From Symbiodinium natans (lineage: Eukaryota; Sar; Dinophyceae; Suessiales; Symbiodiniaceae), in contig CAJNDS010002412.1 of assembly GCA_905221605.1 (NCBI GenBank), positions 1,877,386 through 1,941,385 of the forward strand: a stretch of DNA of 64,000 nucleotides, in the 5' to 3' direction. Every line of letters begins with the position of its first letter. Position 1 is the first letter of the stretch. Of the stretch, positions 1-10,900 are shown in pieces. Both the position numbers and the translations under genes were made by a program. Under the pieces are notes generated by a model. The model was not told where the DNA came from. It made no database searches and worked only from the letters and a program-made list of their open reading frames with translations.

Positions 1-479
1 ACCCTAAATGCCCTGGCCTCCCGCATCCTCCACCTCTATGGCCGCAGATCGCATGCATCGGGCATCTTTACGCAGCTCTCTGACTGGTGAGGTGCTCTTG
101 AAATCTCAGTGCTAAGCTCCACACACACACTGCCTGGAATGGCAGGTAGTCCGTGGCCCTTGACGCAGCAAATTCTGCACAATCTCGTGGCTGCCTGCTT
201 CTTCTAGAAGCGGCTCACCAGGACTGCAGGAGGAAAGGTCAGCGGAACGCTTGAAATTGAAACCTTAAAGAAGGCGGAATTCGCCAAGTATTCAAACAGT
301 GGCATTGAAATGGTCGCATGCCAAGCAACAAGTCTTGAAAAATCAGGTTGGCCCTGCAGCTCCGCACAAGGACATACAAAAAAATAGACAGAAGCCGTCT
401 TGCATGTATGAAACACCGTGAAACACCTTAAAGCTGATTAACCCTACACCTTAAACCCTAAACCCTAAACCCTAAACTA

Positions 480-2480
480 CATGGCTTTGGCGAGCTGTTG
501 CTGAGCGGCGGCAGCCTTCGGAAAGTCTCCAATTAAGACCCAATTAAGACCGACTCTGAACGAGTCGATGCCGTTCGCTGGGCAGCTGATGTCGTTAAGC
601 AGGCAAGAACCCCTCCCTCCTTACTTGGGCTATTATACCCTATGACCCCTTAAAACGGCCCTTTATAGGGTTGGTTAGGGGATTGTAAGGCCCAACAGCC
701 CATGCTGGTAGCAATACAACAACCAAGCAGCATCGAATCCTTAAGCCAGTTCTGGATGACATCCCTTCTCAGCACCAGCCCCCGCGAATCAAAGTCAAAC
801 AGTTTCTCGGGTATTTGGTAAAATAGGAGCCCTGCGAATCCCTGGTTCCCAGTAGAGCTGCAGCTTACGAAGCTCCCTCCCTAAACCCCCTAAACCCTAA
901 ACCCTAAACCCTAAACCCTAAACCCTAGGGCTCCTCGAATCGCAGCAGAAGCGATCGTGAGGAGCGTTCACATCTGCACAGCGGAAGGGCTCGGGCCGCG
1001 GCTGCTGACCCCGTAGGGGGTGTCGGCCAAGGGTTCTCCCTCCTCTGTGCGCTCCTCCACGAGTTCGTTCCTGAGTAAAGTGGCTTATTGTAGTTATTCA
1101 TTTAAAAACTATAGGGACCATGGGCGAATGTCACTAGACTTTATTCCGACTCCTATGTTACTTTCTTTAGACGACCCGCAACTTCAACGCGACTGAACAG
1201 AGACGTGGCTTCTCGGTCTTCTCGTTCAAGTTCACCTCTTCGTCAAGGCTTTCCTTCGCGGTCCCCTCATGCTCCTTGGGAGAGGAAATGAACCCTAAAA
1301 GTGGGGGTTTAGGGTTTAGGGTTTAGGGTTTAGGGTTTAGGGTTCATATACCCTGACGACTGTTCGTTCCTGCCAAGTTCATACGAACCATAAACCCTTT
1401 CTAGGGTCATGTACCCTGACTGCTCTCATTCCTATTGAGGTATATGAACCACAAACCCTTTTTTGGGGTCATATACCCTGACTACTATAATTCTCATTTA
1501 AGGTAACATGCACCATAAAAACCCTTTTAGGGATTACTTTGTCTCAAAGGTCTCTAAACCCTAAACCCTGAACCCTGAACCCTAAACCCTAAACCCTCAC
1601 TTCGTCCACAAGGATCCGGATGCTCGTGATCGCCGTGGTCTTGCTTGCTGGCATCCACTTGCTGAGATCCCTTGGCCGATGCAAACCCCTGGAACCCTAG
1701 AAACCTGACCGGGGAATTTGGGGTTTAGGGGTTTAGGGTTTAGGGCTTAGGGTTTCGAGACCTTGGGGACTAAATCAGACCTAAAAAGGGTTTGGGGTTT
1801 CATATGACCTGAATAGGAATTATAGTAGTATAGGGTATATGGCCCCAATTTTAGGGTTCATGTCGTCCCCAAGGGATCAGTGAACTCTAAACCCTGTTTG
1901 GGGTTTTTGGATTTGTGAGAAGGAACCCTCGATTCGCCAAAAAGTCCCCTCGTCCCTGAACACCCTGAACCCCCCCAAAAAACAAACAGCTGGTGCAAAA
2001 ATTGTTTCGGCCTAACCTCCCACCCCTAAACCCAATAAACCCTAAACCCTAAACCCCAAACCCTAAAGACCCTCCCCTCCAAGAGCAGCCGGAGGGGCGT
2101 GCAGGGCGGAAAACTTGTCCGTGCCTCCGGCGGAGGCTGCCGAGCGGACTTGGAGCTTGATCGCCATGTCCACCATGAGCCGGTCCATCTCCTGGGGGGG
2201 CTTAAGGGGGGACTTCAGGGGGGTTTAGGGTTTAGGGTTTAGGGTTTAGGGTTTAGGGTTTATTTAGCTTGGGGGACTTCAGGGAACCCTCTTCTCATTG
2301 AGCCCCTATATTACGCCCCCCCCCCCCCAACCCCCAGATCTCCTCGAACTTCTGCTGCGTCATCCGCGTCAGCTTCCCGACGGCGCTGTCATCGACGGCT
2401 TCGTCCAGCGATGGCCAGGGCAAGGCGGGGTTGGCGAGGCCACCATAGCGCTGGACGCGATCCTGGGCCGCGGGTGCGGG
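480..2480 (-). CDS. C-terminal cytoplasmic tail exons of the large polycystin-like channel gene
   Basis: Minus-strand exons downstream of the channel pore. The exon ending at 2343 (from about 2480) encodes a tail with QDRVQRYGGLANPALPWP and ends TQQKFE. It joins the exon starting at 2191, which continues EMDRLMVDMAIKLQV to about 2100. The intron 2192-2342 has a GA donor and AG acceptor with matching GAGA at both borders. Further coding-like minus-strand pieces lie at about 1625-1690 (KGSQQVDASKQDHGDHEHPD), 1000-1075 (RNELVEERTEEGEPLADTPY) and 480-535 (DFPKAAAAQQQLAKAM). I know the pattern 'RRFGG...P...WP' followed by a helix from tails of dinoflagellate polycystin-like channels, which supports membership of the same gene. 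The true stop codon was not identified. The charged, low-complexity composition suggests a flexible cytosolic tail. The separating introns hold telomere-like arrays and an introner-like element (1762-1873). Confidence 0.6.
1274..1549. mobile_element. Degenerate introner-like element with TTTAGGG array
   Basis: It starts CTTGGGAGAGGAAATGAACC. The interior has repeated 'CATATACCCTGAC...TAT...ATTCC' blocks of the CTTGGGGACG family, and the right end is a decayed TTTGTCTCAAAGG. A five-unit TTTAGGG array (about 1307-1343) lies inside. Confidence 0.45.
1762..1873. mobile_element. Introner-like element, CTTGGGGACG family
   Basis: Left CTTGGGGACTAAATCAGACC and right GGTTCATGTCGTCCCCAAG are inverted ends. 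The interior carries the family's TAGGAATTATAGTAGTATAG block. The flanking 4-mers do not match, so the insertion is old or the ends are shifted. Confidence 0.65.
2192..2342 (-). other. GA-AG intron holding a telomere array flanked by 14-bp direct repeats
   Basis: The borders read TTCGAG|GAGATC...CCCAG|GAGATG on the minus strand. Inside, GGGGGACTTCAGGG at 2207-2220 recurs at 2271-2284 around a TTTAGGG array (about 2221-2262). Confidence 0.65.
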
Positions 2481-3179
2481 GGGGTTTAGGGTTTAGGGTT
2501 TAGGGGGTGTATCTCGGCGGTCCCGGCAACTTGCGTAGGTGTGGGGGGGGGGGGGGGGAGGGGAAGATAAGTACAAAACTGGGCATCTTCGGCCTGGTTT
2601 CATGGGATAAGAACCCATCGGCTGCCTTCTGGGGGTTTAGGGTTTAGAATCAAGCTGCCGAAGGCATGAGCTTCGGAAAGGGTCCATTTGGAGTACAGCA
2701 ATGGAAAGAGATGCCCCAACCCCGGTTTAGCATGCTTCCTAGAGACCAATGAAGGTCAAGCACTAGATTGGGGCAAAACAAAAGACTCACACTACAATGT
2801 AGCAACAGAACATAAGGGAACGCGTATACGCGACGCCTTCGTGCGCACCCGCTCGGCAAGCTAAACAACAAATAAGCACGATGGCCAGCGATGCGCTGGG
2901 ATAAAAACTGGAACAAGCCAGCAGCACACACGCACGCTCACACACACGCGCTCGCGCAAGTACACACACACACACAGAGGCACATGCACGACGAGAAATG
3001 AAGAACTGCAGCAGTTGCTCCGTGCTTTTGCAGTGTGTCAGCTTCTCTTTCATCCTCAGTCCCCCTGGGAACTTCTGTGTCCCCCAATACCCCCCACAAA
3101 CCCTCGTAAACCCCAAAGGAACAACCCCCCAAAACCCCACTCAAACATCATCATCATGGGAAAAATCAGGGGAACCCCA

Positions 3180-6100
3180 AGGTATGGCAGCCCCAGGAGC
3201 TAGGGTCACCTTGGGGTACTGGAGGTAGTCGTAGGGATCCTCGGTTGTCGGGACCGCGCCGCGTGGACCATTGTCGCCCTCGTCTAACTCGCAAGCCTCA
3301 TCCAGATGCCTTGTGGGTGGTTGTCAACATTATGATCCCTTTTGGGGTACCCTAAATATTCGGTGCCGTATTATCATAGGGGTCCAAAAAGGGACAATAA
3401 TTTTGACAACCACTCTTGAGAGAGACAGAGAGTGACAGGGAGAGAGAGGGAAAGGGGTAGACCGTCAGAGTTATGAGGTTTTGGGACTTGGGGGGGTTGT
3501 TGTCTGGAGCTTAGAACTTATTCAGAAAGAGGCTGAACCTAGGACCACCCTGCGCACGTGTTTTTTGGGTTTTTTCCATGCCCTAGGGTGTGAATAACCT
3601 CTTTGCCTTAAACTCTGAACACCATTTTGGCACATGCTCTGCAATGGTGTTCAGGATTTCGGTTTAGGGCTCAGGGTCATGGGGTTTTTTCAGCTTGGGC
3701 GCTATCAGAGAAACAGACATAACTTGTCATGCAAAAATAGCACGCGGCCCTTCTAGAAGACAAAAGCTTGCCCTGCTTGAAAGCGTGAGATGCAACGAGT
3801 CCACGAAGGCCTTCCACCGCTTCTTTGAGATCAAGGGCATGGACGTCTCGTAGATGTTGATGCCGCGTGTCAGTCGAGCGTTTCCCCGCGCGTCGTGAAA
3901 GATCTCGTTGTAGCGCTGGCACAGCTGAGCCACCATTAAGTTCATCAGATACACATGCCAGCAAGCAGCAAAGGCCATGACCTTGGGGACGACATGTGAA
4001 CCCCAAAACGGCTTAGGGTTCATATAATTGCCTTCATAGGAATTATAGTAGTAGAGGCTAGATGACGCTAAAAGGGTTTATAGGTTCATATTGCGTTAGT
4101 AGGAAATATCGTAGTAAAGGGCAAGATGACCCCAATTTTTAGGGTTCGTATTTCGTCCTCCAAGGGACAAACCACTTGAGCATGGGCTCATCGGACTGCG
4201 CGATCCTTGGGGACGAGTTATGAACCCTAAAAGGGCTTATGGTTCATTCATAGTACCTTAGTAGGAATTAGAGTAGTAGAGGGTATATGACCCGTCCCCT
4301 AAACCCTAAACCCTAAACCCTAAACCCGCAACCCTAAACCCTAAACCCTAAACCCCAAGGATCTCTTCATAGTTGTTGCCGCCGTAGACGTTGAAGGCCA
4401 TGGACAGCATGGACTCAAACGCCAAGGGCCAGCTGAAGAAGTCGCGCATCCTTGGCAGCCCAGTAACCACATTTATTTAGGGTCTCGGGTTTCGGGTTTC
4501 GGGTTTCGGGTTTAGGGTTTAGGGTTACTTTAGAAGGGAACCTTGAACCCAAAAGAAAGGAAAAGGGTACCACTGGGCTGCTACCAAGCATCTGAATCGA
4601 GCCAAGACCCAAGCCTGCAGGTAGGCAGGCCACCGCCGAAGCGAACGCTGCGGTGAAAAAGATGAGGACCTTGGGGAACAAAATATGAACCCTAAAAGGG
4701 CTTCTGGCTCATCTACACTAGTAGGAATTATAGTAGCATAGGGTCTATGGCCCCAATGTAAGCTTGGGGAACAAACCTTAATTCCTTTTAGGGGGAACTA
4801 CCTTGAATTCCTATGAAGGTAATGTGAACCATAAACCCTTTTAGGGGTCATGTCGTCCCCAAGGGACTGCCACATAGAGAAGGAACTCCCACATCAGGCT
4901 CGAGCAGATGACGCTGAAGACGGAGAGGTGGACGTTGAGGTGAACCAGCTCGGAAGCCAGGACCTAAGGGTTTGGGGCTTAGGGCTTAGGGCTTAGGGTT
5001 TAGGGTTGAGGTTGCTGAGTTCATAAGCCCCAAAAAGGTGTACACTTTCCGGGTATAGTATCCCAAAAGGTGTAAAGTGTGCTCACGCAGCTGCTAAGGG
5101 GCGAAGTAGAGGAGCATCGGGAAAGCCGCCAGGCGGTTGTAGGTCCTTGTGAGGTTGCATTGCCATTCCCCAAACCTGGCGGACGACATATGAACCCGAA
5201 ATTGGGGTCATCTACCCTTTACTACTATATTTCCTACTAAGGCAATATGAACCCAAAACCCTTTTTGGGTTCAAACCCTAAACCCTAAACCCTAAACCCT
5301 AATTACCCTTTTAGGGCCCCCAAGGAACTCGCAGCAATCGATGAGGAGTTCGCTGCTCACTGCGAGGCAGTGGAGGAAGGGCTCGATGCACAGAAGGCAC
5401 ATCCTTGCGATGGCCATTTTAGGGTTCAGGGTTTAGGGTTAGGAAGGCCTTAAGACCCTCTGACAGAATATTCCTAGATGAGCCTCTTAAACTCAGGCAT
5501 TCTCAAGGCCCTGTGAAAATATTCCTAAACTTCCAGGATGGGCTGGGCCCCAAAAAACCCCATAATCACTTCTATAAGAGCCTTTTTGGCTACCCTCCTG
5601 AAACCCAAGAAGGGAAAAAATGTAAACAGGGCCTACCTAGCATCAACATCAGCAGGAGGATGACCTCTATCAGCTCCTGGCGCGTCTGCAGCACGTACTT
5701 GGGCACCGGCAGGCACCAAAAGCGGGTCATCTGCTTCTGGCGGATGGCCCTCCAGGTCTGGAATCCATGCTTGGCGGTGAGTTGGCCGAGACTGCAGACG
5801 TACAAGAGAACCCTGCAAGCCACCACGGTGAAGCGATCAGTGCTCATCGGGTCGGTCTGGAAGATGGCCTTGGGGACGAAATATGAACGCTAAAAGGGTT
5901 TCGGGTTTAGGGTTGAGGGTTTGGGGTTTAGGGCTACTATAGTTCCTACTAAGGTCATAGGAACCATCAACCCTTGTAGGCTTCATAATTAGTCCCCAAG
6001 GGGCTTGCTGCTCTGCCATGATGTACAACACGAGAGTTGCGCAGAACCAGACCTGATCGCTAGGGTCGGTCACTTGGGTCTAAAAGGGCTTCGGGCTCAT

Positions 6101-7600
6101 TTTGCCTTAATAGGAATTATGGTAGTACAGGGTATATGACCCCCAATTTTAGGGTCATTTGGGTCCTCATAAAGCCAACTGATGTTGTGGGAGCCTTACA
6201 TACTGACCGGGTTATGGCTTCGTGGAAGGCTTTGGGGTTCCGAAGTTCTGTTGATGCATGACTGGCGGGGGGCAATTCGTATGGGCAACCTGCTCTGTTG
6301 GGCCAGGACGAAATGAACCCTAAAAGGTTTATGGTTCTCACACCTTCAAAGGAATTATAGTAGTGCAGGGTATAGGACCCCCAATTTTAGCGTTCATGTC
6401 GTCCCCAAGGGTAAAAGGTTTCAGACGAGGCGTCGGGGTCTGCTTTTTTTATATAATTTCTGGGCCCCCCACCTTCGTCATGGCCCAGGGTATGCAGCAG
6501 AGCCGGGTCCAAAGCAGATCGGCCTGGAAGACGAAACCCTAAACCCTAAACCCTAAAACGCCCTAAACCCTAAACCATAAACCCTAAACCCTGATCGGCC
6601 TGGAAGACTACCGCCGGGTGGCAAATGATCTCGGGGTCTCCCTGCTTGATCAAGTCCAGCAGCCTCGTAATAACTTGTAACTTTTGAACATGCTTACATT
6701 GTACTGCATGACATGCTCATCCGCAGCTTGTCTTACAAATATTTTTTATAACCTTGTGTATATATATATATATTTAATATGTATATACATGGGTTTACTT
6801 ATTTTCCGCATATTGCTATGTACATCCTGAAGCACATCCCGAGAAGCGAGTCGGTAAGGTTTCCGTTTTCGTCCACGATCATGGAAGCGATGTAGTAGTT
6901 CGCGCGGCGCATACCTTAGGGACCAAATGAGACCTACACATGGGGGGGCTCATCTACCCTTCACGATTATATTTTCCGATTGAGGTCTATGAACCATAAA
7001 CCCTTTTAGGGCTCATTTAGTCCCCAAGGTACCATTCTTGACGTTCTTGGACCGCCAGATAAGGCCATCAAAAAGCCTCGGCTGCTCTTAGCCTAGCAGC
7101 AGGGTTTAGGGTTTGGGGTTTAGGGTTTAGGGTCTACGGCTTAAGCATCCACAAGCAAATCGACACTGGCGCTCAAGTGCACCAGGGCCACGTTGAGAGA
7201 AGTGATGGCGCCTTGGTACAGAGCAAGCTGATGATGTCTGGATGGCGGTTCCACAGAGCCTCCATTCCAAAGTAATACCTTGGGGCCGAAATGAACTCTA
7301 AACGGGTTTAGGGTTTAGGGTTTAGGGTTTAGGGCTACTACAATTCCTATTCAGGTCGTATGAACCCTAAACCCTTGTAGGGTTCATTTCGTCCCCAAGC
7401 TACCGCGCTCGGTCTGCCCGCATCGTCAGCAAATCGTCCAGGATCGCCTTGGCGGACTCCAAAGCACCCTTCCTTGGTGACGACATGAACCGTAAAAAGG
7501 CTTGATGGTTCAGTTACCTGGATCCGTTCCTTGGCGACTAAGTTTATAGTGGCCCTTAAAGGGTTTGATGGTTCATTTACCTGAATGGGAAAATATATAC

Positions 7601-7633
<33 letters not shown>

Positions 7634-7749
7634 TTAGTAGTCAGGGAAATATGACCCCAATTTGGGGTCATGTGAACCGTTCACATTACGTCCCCAAGGT
7701 TCTCCACGGCCCAGATCAAAGGAGACATGGATTCGGTGCCGACCTGCAC
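3180..7749 (-). CDS. Polycystin/TRP-like cation channel, membrane and pore region (multi-exon)
   Basis: Spliced minus-strand exons give a multi-pass membrane protein. Firm exons: 7703-7749, 7404-7472, about 7205-7278, 7033-about 7095, about 6835-6914, 6600-about 6665, about 6445-6523, 6005-about 6072, about 5630-5869, about 5329-5415, about 5085-5170, 4868-about 4960, 4593-4669, 4364-4450, 4169-4205, 3794-3981 and about 3180-3309. Readable segments include SPLIWAVE (ankyrin-like), AKAILDDLLTMRADRARYYF, DGLIWRSKNVKNGMRRANYY and several hydrophobic helices. The last helix and following amphipathic stretch include LMNLMVAQLCQRYNEIFHDA, then KKRWKAFVDSLHLDEACELD. This order matches dinoflagellate polycystin/ion-transport channels as I know them. 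The gene probably encodes a cation channel of the cell or an internal membrane. Nearly every intron is a short inverted-repeat element with a 4-bp flanking duplication. One (6524-6599) is a telomere-repeat array. Selectivity cannot be read from the sequence. Confidence 0.72.
3310..3793 (-). other. GC-AG intron with GCAT duplication
   Basis: The minus-strand borders read GACTCGTT|GCATCTC and CACAAG|GCATCTGG. Splicing restores DSLHLDEACELDEG. A 97-bp hairpin element is nested near its 3' end. Confidence 0.75.
3317..3413. mobile_element. MITE-like hairpin element
   Basis: GTGGTTGTCAACATTAT with TCCCTTTTGG on the left pairs with CCAAAAAGGGACAATAATTT then TGACAACCAC on the right. It is about 97 bp and non-coding, within the intron 3310-3793. 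Confidence 0.7.
3982..4164. mobile_element. Introner, CTTGGGGACG family (channel gene)
   Basis: The flanks read GTCC (upstream) and GTCA (downstream) in the gene's sense. The intron 3982-4168 is GT...AG. Splicing restores LKWF|VMAFAACW. Confidence 0.85.
4206..4359. mobile_element. Introner, CTTGGGGACG family, with CCCTAAA array
   Basis: A perfect GATC duplication flanks it (4202-4205, 4360-4363). The intron 4206-4363 has a GA donor. Splicing restores NNYEE|IAQSDEP. The right half was replaced or expanded by CCCTAAA repeats. Confidence 0.87.
4451..4588. mobile_element. Introner, CTTGGTAGCC family, with TTCGGG/TTTAGGG repeats
   Basis: A perfect CATC duplication flanks it (4447-4450, 4589-4592), GATG in the gene's sense. 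The intron 4451-4592 has a GA donor and joins GSIQ|MRDFFSW. Confidence 0.87.
4670..4863. mobile_element. Introner, CTTGGGGACG family
   Basis: A perfect GGAC duplication flanks it (4666-4669, 4864-4867), GTCC in the gene's sense. The intron 4670-4867 is GT...AG and joins YVA|VLIFFTAA. Confidence 0.88.
5176..5324. mobile_element. Introner-like element, CTTGGGGACG family, diverged
   Basis: Left CTGGCGGACGACATATGAAC; the right end is decayed by a CCCTAAA array ending GGGCCCCCAAG. It separates the exons at about 5085-5170 and 5329-5415. Confidence 0.6.
5870..6000. mobile_element. Introner, CTTGGGGACG family, GC donor
   Basis: The flanks read GCCC and GCCA in the gene's sense. The intron 5870-6004 is GC...AG and joins AEQQ|AIFQTDPMS. 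TTTAGGG units lie in the middle. Confidence 0.85.
6303..6409. mobile_element. Introner-like element, CTTGGGGACG family, left end decayed
   Basis: The right end CATGTCGTCCCCAAG is intact; the left begins GGACGAAATGAACCCTAAAA. A second decayed relative is at about 6073-6167. Confidence 0.55.
6517..6608. repeat. Telomere-type array flanked by a 16-bp exon duplication (intron birth)
   Basis: GATCGGCCTGGAAGAC at 6517-6532 is repeated exactly at 6593-6608 around CCCTAAA repeats. On the minus strand the duplicated text is exonic (VFQAD). Splicing 6524-6599 (CAG|GCC...CAG|GCC, GC donor, 76 nt) removes the array and one copy, giving HPAVVFQADLLWTR. Confidence 0.85.
6915..7028. mobile_element. Introner, CTTGGGGACG family
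   Basis: The flanks read GTAC and GTAT in the gene's sense. The intron 6915-7032 is GT...AG and joins KNVKNG|MRRANYY. Confidence 0.82.
7279..7399. mobile_element. Introner, CTTGGGGACG family
   Basis: The flanks read GTAG and GTAT in the gene's sense. The intron 7279-7403 is GT...AG and joins MRADRAR|YYFGMEALW. TTTAGGG repeats are inside. Confidence 0.84.
7473..7698. mobile_element. Introner, CTTGGGGACG family, with a long (TA)n tract
   Basis: The flanks read GAAC and GAAG in the gene's sense. The intron 7473-7702 has a GA donor and joins WAVE|KGALESAKA. (TA)n at about 7595-7635 lies inside. Confidence 0.82.
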
Positions 7750-7936
7750 CTTGGTACCCCAGCAGCCATATATTACAAAATTACAGAACGGGCACCCTTT
7801 TTGGGGGTTGGTTGTTTCATTATGGGACCCCCTAAACCCTAAACCCTAAACCCTAAACCCTAAACCCTAAACCCTAAACCCTAAACCCTAAACCCTAAAC
7901 AAAAAAAAGGGTAAAGGGTACCACTGGGCTACCAAG
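7750..7936. mobile_element. Introner, CTTGGTAGCC family, with CCCTAAA array
   Basis: A perfect GCAC duplication flanks it (7746-7749, 7937-7940), GTGC in the gene's sense. The intron 7750-7940 is GT...AG and joins VILLK|VQVGTES. About ten CCCTAAA units sit inside (7831-7899). Confidence 0.87.
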
Positions 7937-7940
7937 GCAC

Positions 7941-10900
7941 CTTAAGCAGGATCACCTCGCGCTCACCTCGCGGCGCACTCGCCACGGCCAGTTGCATCGC
8001 CTTGGACGTGTTCCTGTTGATGGCGATGATGACCTGTGCTCCCCCTAAGAACCTTAAAAAACAAACAAATATCTCTTGGGGTTTATTTAAACAACCCTGA
8101 ACCCTAAACCCTAAACCCTAAACAAAAACAATTCCAAAAAAAGATAGAGTGACTGGTGTGGAGCCCTCCGCCAAGGTTCGGATGAAGATCCTGCCGATCA
8201 GGTCCAGTGTCCACCACAGCCCGTCATGCAAAGACTCGTCCGGGCAGTTGTTCCTTGGTAGCCCAGGAACCACAGTATGATAAGGGCGCACCGTTTTTGG
8301 GTTGGCTACTGTAGAAGGGAGGCACCACCGCACTTCGGAAACCCTAAACCCCAAACCTGGGCTGGGAGGGAATGCAGCAAACCCTAAACCCCAAACCCCA
8401 AACCCTAAACCCTAAACCCTGAAAAAGAGAACTGAACAAAGGTACCACTGGGCTACCATGGCTCTTGATGCCTCCCATGAATGCCTGGACGAAAGGGCGC
8501 ACCAAATCCTCCGGGACGCCATGCCCGGCGTGCAGCAGGCCCAGGGCCGACAGTGCGATCACCGCCTGGGTTTGGGGTTTAGGGTTAGGGTTTAGGGTTT
8601 AGGGTTTGGGGTTTGGGGTTTGGGGTTTAGGGTTTATAAGGGATTAGGGATTGGGGTTTGGGGTTTAGGGTTTCGAGCTTCGACTCTCACGACTCGCGCA
8701 CGCGCAGGCAAGGCTTGGGGGCTTAGGGTTTAGAGCTTAGGGCTTAGGGTTTAGGGCCAGGGTTTAGGGTTTGGGGCTTCGCCTGGTGGGTCTTGGTGTA
8801 GATGTCGGACATGATGGTTAAGATCCTTCCCATGATGTACCTTGGCTGCACTTAGGAGGGTAGCTATAAATTAAAACCTAAACCCTAAACCCTGAACCCT
8901 AAACCCTAAACCCTGAACCCAAAAAGGCTAAGGATCTAAGGTTGCAGTAAAGCACCACAACTAGACCCGGGAGTAGCCTAGGAATGAAAAAGGGTACCCT
9001 TTTTGGTGTTAAGGGGCTTGTAAGGGAACCCCAAGCCTAAAAAAAAGAAAAAAGGGCCTACTCCCGGTCCTAGTCACCAGGCCAAATCTGGTCCCTAAAC
9101 CCTAAACCCTAAACCCTAAACCCTAAACCCTAAACCCTAAACCAAGGTACATCAGGCGCTTGTTGGCCGCGCGAAGATAGAGCTGCGACTCCTCGGTCGT
9201 GGCAAAGAAGGTGTCGAAGACCTTGAGCTTGAAGTCTTCCAAGGTGACCTGGGGGCTTAGGGTTTAGGGTTTAGGGTTTAGGGTTTAGGGTTCAGGGATA
9301 GAAAGGGGACCCGCCGGAAGATAGACCCCCCAAATAGCAGGATCCCCCTTCGAAGAAGGACCCTAAAGAGGTACCCTAAACCCCCCACCTCGTCCATGCC
9401 AGCAAGAAACGTCCGGAGGCACCTGGGCATTGAGGGGGTTTAGGGGATCACCCTAAACCCTAAACACTAAACCCTAATTCCACCACAATCCCCCATGCTT
9501 GGCCTCTTTTTGTCACCATCAACCCTCCGCAAAGATTCGGTGGTTGTGAATACCCTAGTATAGCCCCTTGATACCCTAATAAGAACCCCGAAAATATGCC
9601 CCTGTAAAACAGAATCCCTTCTCAAAGAGACCACCAACCCATCGAGAAGGCACTGGTGGTTGTGGATGGGCATGTGCTTGTTCTCCTCGACCTTTTTCCT
9701 TGGCAGCCCGGCTAGCTTTGGGAACTTGCATAGAAGGGGCTTTTAAAAAAGGTTTAGGGTTACACCCTGAACCTGAAGGGCAAAAGGAAAGCACTGGGCA
9801 ACTTCATGCCTAAAACCCGTTAACCCTCCCCCCCCCCCCAAAAAAAAAAAAACCTAAAATCCAAAAGCCCCTAAAAACTCAAAAGCCCAAAAAAACCTAG
9901 ACAACTCCCAAAAATTGGATTTTGCCTGTTCCGGCATTGCCCCCACGTTCACCCTAAACCCTAAACTCCTGAACCCTACAACCCTATGACCCTACAACCC
10001 TAAGGCCTAAACCCCTAGCCCCAAAAGCCCGTTAACCCTAAACCCTAAAACCCTAAAACCTGTAACCCTATAACCCTATAACCCTACAACCCTACAACCC
10101 TATAACCCTATAACCCTACAACCCTATAACCCTACAACCCTATAACCCTACAACCCTACAACCCTATGACTCATATGACCCTAAACCCTGAACCCTATAA
10201 CCCTATAACCCTTTTTACCCTAAACCCTACAACCCTACAACCCTAAAGCCAAGCTTCTCCACAATGCCCCAGAACCAGGCCCAGGCATTCTCGTGGTCTG
10301 AGCTCCAGGTGGTGGGCAGCAGTGATCTCAGGCTGGCAAACCTTGCTTTTTGTTGCCGCTTTTTGTGCCATAGGGAGGTTTAGGGCTTAGGGCTTAGGGC
10401 TTAGGGCTTAGGGCTTAGGGTTTAGGGTTTAGGGTTTAGGGTGAACCAAATAATAGGGATACATGAAGTAGACTTCAGCTTCCTGATCGTAACTTTCGTC
10501 ACTGCGTTCAAGTTCCTGAGCACCCTAAACCCTAAACCCTAAACCCTAAACCCGAAACCCTAAACCCTAAACCGCAACAAAGAAACATGACAGAGCGGAA
10601 CTCCTTGAGGTTGACCTTGTCATACTTTGCCAAGGTCAGCATCAGCACATCCTTGCTGGTTCATAGTAGGGACATCGACTTCCCCCACTAACTCTAAACC
10701 CTTGGCCCCTCAACCCTAAGCCCTTGTCAGAACCTGGAAACTACTTCATGGCGGGACTGAGGCCCGCGCTAAACCCTAACCCCTAAACACCCGAACCCTC
10801 AACCCTCAACCCTCAACCGTAAACCCTAAACCCTAAACCCTAAACGCTAAACCCTAAACCCTAAACCCAGCACAAGCGTCGCAGTCTTCTTGTACACGGT

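Noticed and set aside
2998-3228. Plus-strand open frame overlapping the exon at 3180-3309
   Set aside because: The minus-strand reading there (EGDNGPRGAVPTTEDPYDYL) continues the channel protein in frame, so the plus-strand frame is a shadow.
7585-7842. Short protein starting in the (TA)n tract
   Set aside because: The frame runs through a (TA)n microsatellite inside an introner (intron 7473-7702) and across the next introner.
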